A stretch of 64,000 nucleotides of DNA from Pleionea mediterranea (GCF_003148745.1 NZ_QGGU01000013.1:35954-99953), one strand, 5' to 3'. Positions 25,778-37,947 are shown, numbered from the stretch's first letter. Made by a program: numbers and translations. The notes: generated by a model not told the origin, from the letters alone.

Positions 25778-25826
25778 CGAGTTTCGAGTTTCGAGTGTCG
25801 AGTCTCGAGTTACGAGTTTCGAGGTG
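25778..25826. repeat. 7-bp tandem repeat x7 (CGAGTTT)
   Basis: Seven consecutive 7-bp units with the consensus CGAGTTT, three of them exact. It lies in the 280-bp gap between the Spy-like gene and the M16 peptidase pair. A minus-strand ORF that spans it runs antisense into the peptidase and is not real. A repeat this short can change length by slippage. Confidence 0.9.
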
Positions 25827-25946
25827 TGTTGGGTGTAGAGTAGCAAAAGTAAATCGCGGTTACATTTAGTGGCATTATTCAACTTTAGTTTTATTCTGGG
25901 CAGGTTTACAATCCTGCTCACTATTAATAATAAAAGGAATGATATT

Positions 25947-27287
25947 TTGAAGTCTTTTCTTGTAGGTTTCTGCTTGACACTTTGCGCACTGGCATCCCCC
26001 TGGCTTTTGGCGACCAAAGCGTCGGATGTGAAGTCATTTACCCTGAAAAACGGTATGAAAATAATGGTGTTGGAAGATGACTCCATCCCTAATGCCAATA
26101 TGTATCTGTTCTGGAAAGTCGGATCGCGCAACGAGTATCCCGGAATCACCGGTATTTCGCATTTCTTTGAGCATATGATGTTTAATGGCTCAAAAAAGTA
26201 CGGGCCTAAAATGTTCGATCGAACCATGGAAGCCGCCGGTGGCGCCAATAATGCCTACACCACCGAAAACCTGACGGTTTATACCGACTGGTTTCCGGCA
26301 GACTCACTTGAACTTATGTTTGATCTGGAAGCGGATCGCATTGAGCATCTCGACATTGATAAAGACGTGGTGGAAAGTGAACGTGGTGTGGTGGCATCGG
26401 AGCGACGAACCGGTCTGGAAAACTCAAATTTTCGTGCAATTTCCGAAGAAGTAAAAAATGCTGCGTTTCGTGCGCATCCCTACAGCTGGTCGGTGATTGG
26501 TCACGAGAGTGATATTGAAAACTGGACCTTAAAAGACTTGCAGCAATATCACAAAACCTATTACGCACCGAATAATGCGGTTGTTGTGATCAGCGGTGAT
26601 GTTCGTTTAAAACAGGTTAAGGCATTAGCAAAAAAATATTTTGAACCGATTCCAAAAGGTCCTGAGCCACGTCCGATTCATACCGTAGAGCCTGAGCAAA
26701 AAGGTGAGCGTCGAGTGTATTTGCATAAAGCCTCTGTGACGACGCCTAACCTGTTGATGGGCTGGCATGTCCCTGAAACAACCCATGATGATTTTTATGC
26801 ATTGGATATTTTAAGTGACATTTTGTCCGACGGTAAAACCTCGCGTTTGTATCAGTCTCTGGTCGATCAGCAGCAATTGGCAACCCAGGTCTTTACCTAT
26901 ATGCCAATGAGTCTCGATCCCAATTTATTTTACACCTACGCGGTGGCGAATGAGGGTGTGACGGCGAAATCATTGGAGCAGGGTATTATAAACATTATTA
27001 ACCAGATAATGACCGAAGGCGTTACCGACAAAGAACTGGAAAAGATTAAAAATAAAAAAGCAGTGGATTTTTACCGTTCGATGCAAACCATCAATGGTAA
27101 ATCTAACCTGATTGGTACCTACGAGTTGTACTTTGGCGATTACAAGCGATTGTTCAAAGCCCCGGAGTATTATCAAAAAGTCACTAAACAGGATATTCAG
27201 CGAGTGGCAAAACAATATTTGATCAAGGCTAACCGAACAGTGGGTGTATTAAGTAATAAGGAGGATACTCATGAAAACGATCGCTAA
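25947..27287 (+). CDS. Zinc-dependent M16 family peptidase (active subunit)
   Basis: 446 aa from the TTG at 25947, which has AAGGA upstream and a signal peptide right after it; a GTG at 25869 would add 26 residues. The inverted zinc motif HFFEH is present (residues 72-76), with the distal Glu in the ESERGVVASERR segment. M16 proteases cleave short peptides in a clam-shell chamber. It overlaps the next M16 gene by 17 bp and they probably act as a heterodimer, as in the mitochondrial processing peptidase arrangement. Confidence 0.9.
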   Translation: MKSFLVGFCLTLCALASPWLLATKASDVKSFTLKNGMKIMVLEDDSIPNANMYLFWKVGSRNEYPGITGISHFFEHMMFNGSKKYGPKMFDRTMEAAGGANNAYTTENLTVYTDWFPADSLELMFDLEADRIEHLDIDKDVVESERGVVASERRTGLENSNFRAISEEVKNAAFRAHPYSWSVIGHESDIENWTLKDLQQYHKTYYAPNNAVVVISGDVRLKQVKALAKKYFEPIPKGPEPRPIHTVEPEQKGERRVYLHKASVTTPNLLMGWHVPETTHDDFYALDILSDILSDGKTSRLYQSLVDQQQLATQVFTYMPMSLDPNLFYTYAVANEGVTAKSLEQGIINIINQIMTEGVTDKELEKIKNKKAVDFYRSMQTINGKSNLIGTYELYFGDYKRLFKAPEYYQKVTKQDIQRVAKQYLIKANRTVGVLSNKEDTHENDR

Positions 27288-28653
27288 ATTCAGTACCGCA
27301 ATTTTATTAGTGATTGTCAGTGGGGTGTTATCCGCTGCTTCATTTCAATTGCCCGCTTACCAAGAGATTACTCTGGATAATGGGTTAACGCTATTATTAA
27401 TGGAACATGATGAAGTGCCATTAATTAATGTTGAAGTGCGAGTTAAAGCAGGCGCTATTGATTCCGATATTAAGGGGTTGGCCAATGTGACCGCTGAAGC
27501 ATTAACCTTTGGTAATGCCAATCGCAGCAAACAGGAAATCAATGATGCGCTGGATTTTACCGGCTCCAGTTTTTCAACTTGGTCCGATAAAGAATTAAGT
27601 GGTGTAAGCGCCTCGTTCCTGAATAAAAACACCGATTTGGTGCTGGAAATTTTAGAGAACACCTTAAAATCGCCAAAATTTGAAAACCAAGAAGTCGAAA
27701 AGTTTTTAAACCGTTATGCAACGGAGTTGCAGCAAAAACAGGAAAGTCCCCGACAAATGATCGGCGACTATTTTAATGCCCTTTATTTTGCACAACATCC
27801 CTACGCCATTTCGAGTGATGCCGATAAAGCCTCGTTGAAAAAAATTGATCGCACCGCGATTGAAAACTTTTATCAGCGTTATTATCAGCCAAACAATACC
27901 GTTATTGCTGTCGTGGGTGATTTTAATAGCAAAGACATGGCAAATAAAATTACCAAGCGATTCAGCAACTGGAAAAATAAACATAAGCAAAACACCAGCG
28001 ATATAAAGCCCTATTCGCCAGAGGCTGAAGCTCAAGTTTTACTGGTGGATAAAGACGACGCCCGCGAAACTACATTTATGATTGGTGGTAAAGGTATTGC
28101 GCGGGGTGATGAAAACTATGTGGCATTGCAAGTATTAAATACCATTTTAGGTGGCCGGTTTACCTCCTGGTTGAATGATGAACTCAGAGTGAATAGCGGT
28201 TTAACTTATGGTGCACGCAGCCGTTTTGCAACAATGAAAGAAGACGGCACCTTTGCTATTTCAACCTTCACCAAAACCGATTCAACCGAGCAGGCGATTG
28301 ATCTGGCGCTTAAAACTTATCAACGACTCTGGAAAAAAGGGATTGATCAAGCAACACTTGATTCTGCCAAAGCTTACGTTAAAGGGCAGTTTCCACCGCG
28401 TTACGAAACCGCCGGACAACTGGCTGATTTATTGGTGAGTATGAAAGTTATGGGTATTGATGCCAGCTTTATTAATGAGTTTAACCAGTCCGTTAATGCC
28501 TTAACCCTTGAGAAAACCAAGCAGCTGATTGAGCAGTATTTTCCTAAACAACATTTGCAGTTTGTGTTAATTGGTAAAGCCGATGATATTCGTGATGTGG
28601 CGAAAAAATACGGGAAGGTTATTGAGGTTAAGATGGGAGAGCCAGTTAAGTAG
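27271..28653 (+). CDS. M16 family peptidase-like protein lacking the zinc motif (partner subunit)
   Basis: 460 aa with a strong AAGGAGG ribosome site inside the preceding gene. A signal peptide is followed by an M16 fold, ITLDNGLTLLLMEHDEVPLINVEVRVKAGA. At the place of HxxEH the sequence is GLANVTAEALTF, so the catalytic His and Glu are absent. NRSKQEINDALDFTGSSFST follows, as in inactive M16 subunits. It probably supplies the non-catalytic half of a heterodimer with the upstream gene. Confidence 0.88.
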   Translation: MKTIAKFSTAILLVIVSGVLSAASFQLPAYQEITLDNGLTLLLMEHDEVPLINVEVRVKAGAIDSDIKGLANVTAEALTFGNANRSKQEINDALDFTGSSFSTWSDKELSGVSASFLNKNTDLVLEILENTLKSPKFENQEVEKFLNRYATELQQKQESPRQMIGDYFNALYFAQHPYAISSDADKASLKKIDRTAIENFYQRYYQPNNTVIAVVGDFNSKDMANKITKRFSNWKNKHKQNTSDIKPYSPEAEAQVLLVDKDDARETTFMIGGKGIARGDENYVALQVLNTILGGRFTSWLNDELRVNSGLTYGARSRFATMKEDGTFAISTFTKTDSTEQAIDLALKTYQRLWKKGIDQATLDSAKAYVKGQFPPRYETAGQLADLLVSMKVMGIDASFINEFNQSVNALTLEKTKQLIEQYFPKQHLQFVLIGKADDIRDVAKKYGKVIEVKMGEPVK

Positions 28654-28685
28654 TTTTTTTTGATTTTTGTTAAGAGTTAATTGAG

Positions 28686-28711
28686 AGGCCTCCCAATGGA
28701 GGCCTTTTTTC
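28686..28711 (+). terminator. Rho-independent terminator after the M16 pair
   Basis: A perfect 8-bp stem (AGGCCTCC/GGAGGCCT) with a 4-base loop is followed by TTTTT. It lies 33 bp after the stop of the second M16 gene. Confidence 0.9.
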
Positions 28712-28732
28712 TATTTGAGTAAATGCAAGGAC

Positions 28733-29590
28733 AGAGTCAAAAGCGTTTCGCATCGCTGCGCTTTCATGGCCGTTGATTGTTCCATTCATAAACGGCATTT
28801 CCGACATCCATGTCGGTCCGACTTACTTTTTGCAGGAGCCCAAAAAGTAAGCAAAAAGACTTGCCGTTACCACGGGGGTATTTGCTTATCATGAGTTTTA
28901 TGTTCGATGTATTTCTATGCGATGTGCAGTGACTTCAGTCTGCTGACGCGAGGAATATAAGTACGATCGTAAGTGAGAGAACTGAAGTGTTTTACTACTT
29001 AGATTTAAATTAAAAGTTGTGAAAAGTCTTAACGTCCATAAACTTGCTAAACTCAAAGACACTCGTGAGTGTATGTCTAGAAATTCGCGTCAGCAATCAA
29101 CCGGCAAGTTTTAGTTTCAATGTTTGCTTATACATTCCGGCAATGATGAGCAAGTTGCTAGCGCAGCGACAAAGATTTTTTGCTTCCTTTTGTATCAACT
29201 GACAAAAGGGAGGCGCCGAGTGGCGAAATGCAAGCTATCCGACTAGCATTTAGATTAAAGTACAAAATGCTTCTTCAATTTAAAAGATAAAAAGCCAAAA
29301 GCGTTTCGCATCGCTGCGCTTGCATGCGAGTTCCTTTTTCCAAGAGCTGAAAAAGGAACCAAAAAAGCCCTTATCCGTTACCACGGGGGTATTTGATCTG
29401 AATGTATATCGAAGTCAAAGTAATTCTGAAACACTAAGTGTTGATATCGAATTGCTGACGCGAGGAACATAAGTACGATTGGAAGCGAGTGACTTTAAGT
29501 GTTTTACTACTTAGATTTGAATTAAAAGTTGTGAAAAGTCTTAACGTCCATAAACTTGCTAAACTCAAAGACATTTTTCTTTAACTTTAC
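28733..29590. repeat. Modular intergenic repeat, copies A and B
   Basis: No credible gene in this stretch. It starts with a GTCAAAAGCG-TTTCGCATCG head at about 28735, has a GCCGTT/AACGGC hairpin, a perfect palindromic hairpin CCGACATCCATGTCGG (28801-28816), and a 10-bp stem CTTACTTTTT/AAAAAGTAAG (28822-28851). A middle module around CCGTTACCACGGGGGTATTT and a tail module (29041-29290) follow. The head then recurs at 29293 with a different 10-bp stem GTTCCTTTTT/AAAAAGGAAC (29330-29359), followed by a second copy of the middle module. The tail is almost identical to 50581-50830. Confidence 0.9.
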
Positions 29591-29604
29591 CACACACCTA
29601 AAAC

Positions 29605-29636
29605 AAAAAAGCCGATTCTAAACTCTTAGAATCGAC
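29605..29636 (-). terminator. Rho-independent terminator after fadBA
   Basis: A hairpin with 9 paired bases (arms 29613-29621 and 29626-29634) is followed on the minus strand by TTTTTT. It lies just downstream of the fadA stop and marks the boundary with the repeat region. Confidence 0.8.
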
Positions 29637-29659
29637 TTAAAACTTAAAACTTAAAACGA

Positions 29660-33000
<3,341 letters not shown>

Positions 33001-33123
33001 ATGTTTGACTCCATCCTTTACAGAGAAATGGGCTAAAAGCCCTTAAAATCATAGGGTTAATAGCATTAAATAGAAGAAACAGCGTCTATTTTTAACGGTT
33101 TATTGCACTGCGATAAAGAATTA

Positions 33124-33154
33124 ATACTAACACAGTGAACTGGTCAGACAAGTG
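33124..33154 (-). promoter_or_regulatory. fadBA promoter with FadR-like operator
   Basis: AACTGGTCAGACAAGTG (33138-33154) closely matches the gammaproteobacterial FadR operator pattern (ACTGGTC-n-GACNAGT). On the minus strand a TTGTCT -35 (33146-33151) and TAGTAT -10 (33124-33129) are 16 bp apart, so the operator covers the -35. The rest of the 361-bp fadB-pepQ gap shows only a TATAAT at 33318-33323 facing pepQ. Confidence 0.65.
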
Positions 33155-33361
33155 CTGCTGAGAGCCTCTTGTTTTGCGACTTATGCGCTTAGGCGAATGG
33201 TCGATACCCGACCCAGCCGACAGAGGCATTAAGTGTGGCCTAAACAGGGGCGTTAAAAATAGATAATAGGGGACAGGGCAAACAATAACCAGCGGTTTTC
33301 CCCGTTGCCGCAATCTGTATAATGCTGGGCTAGTTTCAGTCATTTTAAAAGTAGGTAATTC

Positions 33362-34687
33362 ATGAACAACGACGTTTTTGCCAAGTTCGATGAGCACTTT
33401 GATGCTTTACTCGGTCGCTACCAAAGTTTATTGGCGGATCATAAATACGACTATGCGGTGATCCCATCGGGCATGCCGATCCGTAAGTATCTGGACGATA
33501 TGGATTACCCCTTTAAAACCAATCCGCACTTTAAAGCGATTTTGCCATTGGCGGATCACCCGCATTGCCAAATTGTTATTCCACAATCGGGTAAGCCGAC
33601 GCTGTGCTACTACCAGCCAGTGGATTTCTGGCATACGGTGCCTTCTGATCCGGAAGGCCCCTGGACCAGGTTCTTTGATATCAAAATTATTGCCCGTCCG
33701 GCGGATGCACTGGCGCATATACCGAAAAAGGGCCGGGTGATTTTGCTGGGTGAACAACAGGGCGTGCTGGATGCGGTGAGTTTTTCTGCGCATAATCCGG
33801 AAACCATTGTTTATCCGCTGTACTGGCAGCGTGCCTATAAATCCGATTACGAAATCGAATGTATTATGCAGTCGAACATCATTGCGACACGCGCTCACAA
33901 TGCCGCACGGGATGCGTTTTATAACAAAGAGTCGGAACAGGGCATTCAGCTGGCGTATTTAAAAGCGGCAAAGCAGCTGGAAAATGATATGCCCTACGGC
34001 AATATTGTTGCGCTGAATAATAATGGCGCCATTTTGCATTACACCGGTTGCGAAGGCGAAGTACCTAAACAGCATCACTCGTTTTTGATTGATGCCGGTG
34101 CTCAGTTTCATGGCTACGCCTCAGATATTACTCGTACCTATTCGTTTGCGAAAAACGATGAGTTTGCCGACATGATCAAAACCATGGACGACATGCATCT
34201 GGGCTTGCTCGATAAAATAAAACCGGGTGCGTCTTACGTTGACCTGCACATAGAAGCGCATCATAAAATTGCCGCTATCTTAAAACAGTATCAATTTGTT
34301 GATATGGAGCCAGCCTCGCAAGTTGAAGCCGGTATTACCAGCGTGTTCTTCCCTCACGGACTGGGTCATCAATTGGGATTACAGGTCCACGATGTGGGCG
34401 GCCATCAAACCAATGGCAACGGTGGTACCACTAACCCACCGGCGGAGCATCCCTTCTTACGCAATACCCGCGAAATTGAAGCGTCACAGGTGTTAACGGT
34501 GGAACCCGGTTTGTACTTTATCGATTCGCTATTGGCGGATATTAAATCGTCGGAGTTTGATAAGCAGGTTAACTGGAAAAAAATTGACGAGTTTAAAAAG
34601 TTTGGCGGTATCCGAATTGAAGACGACATAGTGGTCACCGACAAAGGGCATCGCAATTTAACTCGCGAAGCGTTTGATAAACTTTAA
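33362..34687 (+). CDS. pepQ: Xaa-Pro dipeptidase PepQ
   Basis: 441 aa metallopeptidase of the M24 family that hydrolyses Xaa-Pro dipeptides; some members also hydrolyse organophosphates. The metal ligands are visible in LIDAGAQFHGYASDITRTY, HGLGHQLGLQVHDVGG, LTVEPGLYFID and GGIRIEDDIV. It is divergent from fadB and is followed by yigZ, the order found in enterobacteria and vibrios. A good start with AGG upstream is at 33362. Confidence 0.95.
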   Translation: MNNDVFAKFDEHFDALLGRYQSLLADHKYDYAVIPSGMPIRKYLDDMDYPFKTNPHFKAILPLADHPHCQIVIPQSGKPTLCYYQPVDFWHTVPSDPEGPWTRFFDIKIIARPADALAHIPKKGRVILLGEQQGVLDAVSFSAHNPETIVYPLYWQRAYKSDYEIECIMQSNIIATRAHNAARDAFYNKESEQGIQLAYLKAAKQLENDMPYGNIVALNNNGAILHYTGCEGEVPKQHHSFLIDAGAQFHGYASDITRTYSFAKNDEFADMIKTMDDMHLGLLDKIKPGASYVDLHIEAHHKIAAILKQYQFVDMEPASQVEAGITSVFFPHGLGHQLGLQVHDVGGHQTNGNGGTTNPPAEHPFLRNTREIEASQVLTVEPGLYFIDSLLADIKSSEFDKQVNWKKIDEFKKFGGIRIEDDIVVTDKGHRNLTREAFDKL

Positions 34688-34846
34688 GCGACGCTTATCC
34701 TCAACCAATCCGGTAGATAACGAATGTTTTATAGCAATCATTTATAAAGACAGCATAAAACACAGCGTTATGAAACAGGGTTGGTTGAGTTAGCCAACCT
34801 CCGTTAACACACTAAGATCGACTACCTATAAGAAAACCAAGCCAAT

Positions 34847-35458
34847 ATGTCTGGATACTCGGTACCATCATCACCTGTTGAAGTGGAAGAAGTGATCAAA
34901 GGCAGTCGCTTTATAACCCGCGCCGAAAATGTCGCCACGGTTGATGCAGCAAAAGACTACCTGCAATCCTTAAGAGACGCAGAGCCAGACGCCACGCATC
35001 ATTGCTGGGCTTATATTGTCGGCGATCCCAACAGCACAACCTTACTCAGTTGCTCCGACGATGGCGAACCGGCTGGCACTGCGGGTAAACCCATGCTGAA
35101 TATATTGCAGCACTCAGGTGTCGGCGACATTATTGTGGTGTGTACCCGTTATTATGGCGGCACAAAACTGGGAACAGGTGGCTTGGCTCGTGCTTACGGC
35201 GGCGGTGTAAAGCTGATCATGGAACAGCTAACAACAACCGAAAAAATAGAAAAAGCGGCACTGCAAATAGTTGGCGCTTATGAATGTGGAAAAGATATTG
35301 AGCACGAATTAAAACAGGTGGATGCCACCATTGAGAATATTGAATATGATGCGGCAGTCACTTATCGGGTATCATTACCACTGAATAATAAACAACAATT
35401 AACCGAACAACTTAAGGTTCGATTTGGGGAAAAAGTACAATGGAAATCTATCCAATAG
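34847..35458 (+). CDS. yigZ: YigZ family protein (IMPACT domain)
   Basis: 203 aa. The IMPACT/YigZ pattern is strong: EVIKGSRFITRAENV, ATHHCWAYIVGD, SDDGEPAGTAGKPMLNIL and VVCTRYYGGTKLGTGGLARAYGG. The C-terminal half is the DUF1949-type domain. Proteins of this family are thought to act in translation control or RNA binding, and the true role in bacteria is uncertain. It overlaps the SirB2-like gene by 19 bp. Confidence 0.93.
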   Translation: MSGYSVPSSPVEVEEVIKGSRFITRAENVATVDAAKDYLQSLRDAEPDATHHCWAYIVGDPNSTTLLSCSDDGEPAGTAGKPMLNILQHSGVGDIIVVCTRYYGGTKLGTGGLARAYGGGVKLIMEQLTTTEKIEKAALQIVGAYECGKDIEHELKQVDATIENIEYDAAVTYRVSLPLNNKQQLTEQLKVRFGEKVQWKSIQ

Positions 35459-35814
35459 CGAAACACATTCACATGACCTTTGCCGGCTTATCCTTTCTTG
35501 GATTTGTCATTCGAGGCTACTGGATGATCAGCGGCTCAAATTTATTGCATAAAAAGCCGGTTAAAATTTTACCGCACATTATTGATACCATTTTATTATT
35601 GTCAGCTGCAGTATTAGTGGTGCTAACTGGCTTATACCCACTGGCGGTAGACTTTGTAACGCTAAAATTATTATTGCTGGTGGCGTATATTATTTTGGGA
35701 ACTTTTGCCCTTAAACGGGGTAAAACCAAAGCCATTAAAGTGGCTTCCTTTGTTGCTGCGCTGGTGATCTTTTTATCCATATTCGCTGTGGCAATGCATA
35801 AACCGGTTTTTTAA
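35440..35814 (+). CDS. SirB2 family integral membrane protein
   Basis: 124 aa with four hydrophobic helices. KHIHMTFAGLSFLGFVIRGYWM and LPHIIDTILLLSAAVLVVLTGLYP match the SirB family, which was named for invasion gene control in Salmonella but has no defined mechanism. It starts inside the end of yigZ, so it is translationally coupled. Confidence 0.85.
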   Translation: MEIYPIAKHIHMTFAGLSFLGFVIRGYWMISGSNLLHKKPVKILPHIIDTILLLSAAVLVVLTGLYPLAVDFVTLKLLLLVAYIILGTFALKRGKTKAIKVASFVAALVIFLSIFAVAMHKPVF

Positions 35815-35881
35815 GGTGACTTAATAAAGTCTGATACTTAATATTAATAATGACTAACATTAAGAATGATCTATATTAAAA

Positions 35882-36091
35882 ATGATCAATATCAAGCTTA
35901 GGCCACTGATTATTTCATTGCTAATAGGCAGTGCAGTAGCGGTGGCTTTTTATTTTATCGACAAAGGCGTAGCGGCTTACCATTCCGTTGGTGAGCTGGG
36001 CGAAGGTTTTGGCGATATACTATTAACGGCAAAATGGCTGATTATTGCAGGTATTATTGTAAAAGGCATATTGTTAAGTTTAAAAAAATAA
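35882..36091 (+). CDS. Small two-span membrane protein, unknown function
   Basis: 69 aa with two hydrophobic segments (about 6-25 and 47-66) separated by a Gly-rich loop (VGELGEGFGD). The family is not recognised. The spacing suggests it belongs to the yigZ-SirB2 transcript. Confidence 0.55.
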   Translation: MINIKLRPLIISLLIGSAVAVAFYFIDKGVAAYHSVGELGEGFGDILLTAKWLIIAGIIVKGILLSLKK

Positions 36092-36140
36092 ACACTCAAA
36101 TACCGGATGATAATGAGCAAATTTGGACTGACAAACAATC

Positions 36141-36608
36141 ATGATTGAATCCATAGGAAAAATCTTTTCAACGTTATCCACCGCGGCTAAAACGGCAAAA
36201 GCATTGCAAAAGATAATCAGCGATGTTGACGGCGATGAACGTATCTTAATGGAAGAGATCAAAGAAAATGCCGGCTTATGCTGGTTGGTCACCAAGCGAG
36301 AAGTTGAACCCGCGCGAGTGATTAAAGAATTACAAACCGCAGAGTACGATAGACTGTTAAAAACAGACTTTGATTTTAATCGTTTAAAGCGAAAGAAAAT
36401 TAAAGCCAGCCAGCGCTATAAAGGCACCGATCTAAAATCCTTTATCGGCAAAGACACCTACCATCTGGTTGAAAACATCTACGATCGGATTAAAGAAATG
36501 AAACGCATCCACAGAATTGATAATAACCTGGAACGCATTCGCTGGACGGTTCGATTCAGTAATTTGCATAAACGGATATTGTTATTGCTGGAGCATTTGA
36601 AGGGTTGA
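36141..36608 (+). CDS. Hypothetical soluble helical protein
   Basis: 155 aa, all-helical prediction by eye, no signal peptide. The N-terminal amphipathic helix (LSTAAKTAKALQKIISDV) is followed by an acidic and then a strongly basic C-terminal half (RLKRKKIKASQRYKG, RWTVRFSNLHKRILLL). It could bind nucleic acid, but no motif proves this. No family is recognised. Confidence 0.6.
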   Translation: MIESIGKIFSTLSTAAKTAKALQKIISDVDGDERILMEEIKENAGLCWLVTKREVEPARVIKELQTAEYDRLLKTDFDFNRLKRKKIKASQRYKGTDLKSFIGKDTYHLVENIYDRIKEMKRIHRIDNNLERIRWTVRFSNLHKRILLLLEHLKG

Positions 36609-36634
36609 ATTAATGTGAATCAATGGGATGAAAC

Positions 36635-37441
36635 GTGAAGAAAATCTTATTTATTTTAATGGTTGCTTTAGTATTTGGTTGGATTTATCTAAAAGCTAAT
36701 AAAAAGCCAAATGCAATTGATAGAGTAGAACCTGATAATAACGTTTTAAATTCAGAAAGCTTTGATTCCATAACAAAATCAAAAACCAAACATAAAAATA
36801 TCGATAAAAAAGTAGAGCCGTCTTTATCGAATTATAAAGATATTGTTATAACCGATGAAGAAATACTTGAGTTAATTAAATGGAGTCAAAATCGAGGCTA
36901 TTGGGGAAAAGAAAACCCTTATCATGGATATTCTTTCGATTCTTTAAAGAGCATGGCTGATTTGGATGACCCTTTAGCGCAATACATGGTAGGGCGAGAA
37001 TTACGTTCAAAAGGTAAACTAAAAGAATCAAAAAAGTATTTTCAGCTTGCAAGTATTAACGGATTAACCAGTTCCTTGGTCGAGTTGTCATCTATAAGTA
37101 AAGTGCAGTACCTTAATAACTACCTAAGTGGTGAATATAATAGTAATGAACTAATTTCGGCTTATGCTTATTTAAAGGTTGCAATAAAAAGGGGTGATCC
37201 AAATGCAACAACGTTATTGGAAAGTTTGTCGCTAACGGAACAGTCAAAGTTAAGCGATGCACAAAGAATCAAAGTAGAAAGCAAAGCAGAAGAAATTTAT
37301 AGTGAGTTACTACAAGCACGACTAGCCAAAGGAATGAACGACTTTGATAATAGTATTCCCGATTCACTTTGGAAGGCTCAGCAAAAATTTTTGAATATGC
37401 AAAGAAAATTGCGTCAAGCAATTGATGATGTTGAGTATTAA
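36635..37441 (+). CDS. Membrane-anchored Sel1/TPR-like protein
   Basis: 268 aa, GTG start. One N-terminal helix (KILFILMVALVFGWIYL) acts as anchor. The middle has Sel1-like repeat phrases, DDPLAQYMVGRELRSKGKLKESKKYFQLASINGLTSS and AYAYLKVAIKRGDPNATTLL, and the C-terminus is a basic coil. Such proteins act as adaptors. The start is AT-rich compared with the neighbours. No operon partner is clear. Confidence 0.65.
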   Translation: MKKILFILMVALVFGWIYLKANKKPNAIDRVEPDNNVLNSESFDSITKSKTKHKNIDKKVEPSLSNYKDIVITDEEILELIKWSQNRGYWGKENPYHGYSFDSLKSMADLDDPLAQYMVGRELRSKGKLKESKKYFQLASINGLTSSLVELSSISKVQYLNNYLSGEYNSNELISAYAYLKVAIKRGDPNATTLLESLSLTEQSKLSDAQRIKVESKAEEIYSELLQARLAKGMNDFDNSIPDSLWKAQQKFLNMQRKLRQAIDDVEY

Positions 37442-37482
37442 TTTGCATTACTATTACTAGAGCATTTTAATGGAGCCATGCT

Positions 37483-37947
37483 ATGGATGAAAATGATTTA
37501 AAAGCGCTTAATAATATTGAAGAATATGGATGTCATGTACTTAAAGTTATGGAAGGAGAGGGCGAACCATCATTTTCTTACTCAATAGGTATTAATAAAA
37601 AGCAAAATAAACCAGATGTTGTGGTACTAGGTTTGAATTCTGAACTAGCTCATTCAATGGTCAATAACTATAAAGATCGTGTAATTGAAGGAGAGGTATT
37701 TGAGCCAGGTAGGTACTATTCAGATTTTCTTGAAGGCTTTAAAGTATGCTTCATAAAAGTATCTAAAAAACATTTTGAAAAATACTTTGGCTGGGGTCTT
37801 TGGCTCCATAATGGAGACGATTTTGATATGCTACAAATAGTTTGGCCAACGACAGATGGTAAGTGGCCTTGGGATAGAGATAAATCAGAGTTTTACCAAT
37901 GGGCACAGCCAATATTAAATGAAGAAGGTGAACTAAACGCAATATAA
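37483..37947 (+). CDS. DUF4262-like protein
   Basis: 154 aa without signal peptide. Family pattern: NIEEYGCHVLKVMEGEGEPSFSYSIGI, PDVVVLGLNSELAHSMVNNYKDRV, and a Trp-rich C-terminal half (IVWPTTDGKWPWD). DUF4262 proteins are cytosolic and uncharacterised. It lies 41 bp after the Sel1-like gene. Confidence 0.75.
   Translation: MDENDLKALNNIEEYGCHVLKVMEGEGEPSFSYSIGINKKQNKPDVVVLGLNSELAHSMVNNYKDRVIEGEVFEPGRYYSDFLEGFKVCFIKVSKKHFEKYFGWGLWLHNGDDFDMLQIVWPTTDGKWPWDRDKSEFYQWAQPILNEEGELNAI

Noticed and set aside
25778-25826. CRISPR array
   Set aside because: Units are contiguous with no spacers; no cas genes in the window.
25754-26248. 164-codon minus-strand ORF
   Set aside because: It spans the heptamer repeat and is antisense to the M16 peptidase start; no ribosome site.
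28733-29590. Insertion sequence
   Set aside because: No transposase ORF, terminal inverted repeats or target duplications could be seen.
33092-33397. 101-codon minus-strand ORF in the fadB-pepQ gap
   Set aside because: It overlaps the fadB promoter/operator and the pepQ start; no family resemblance.
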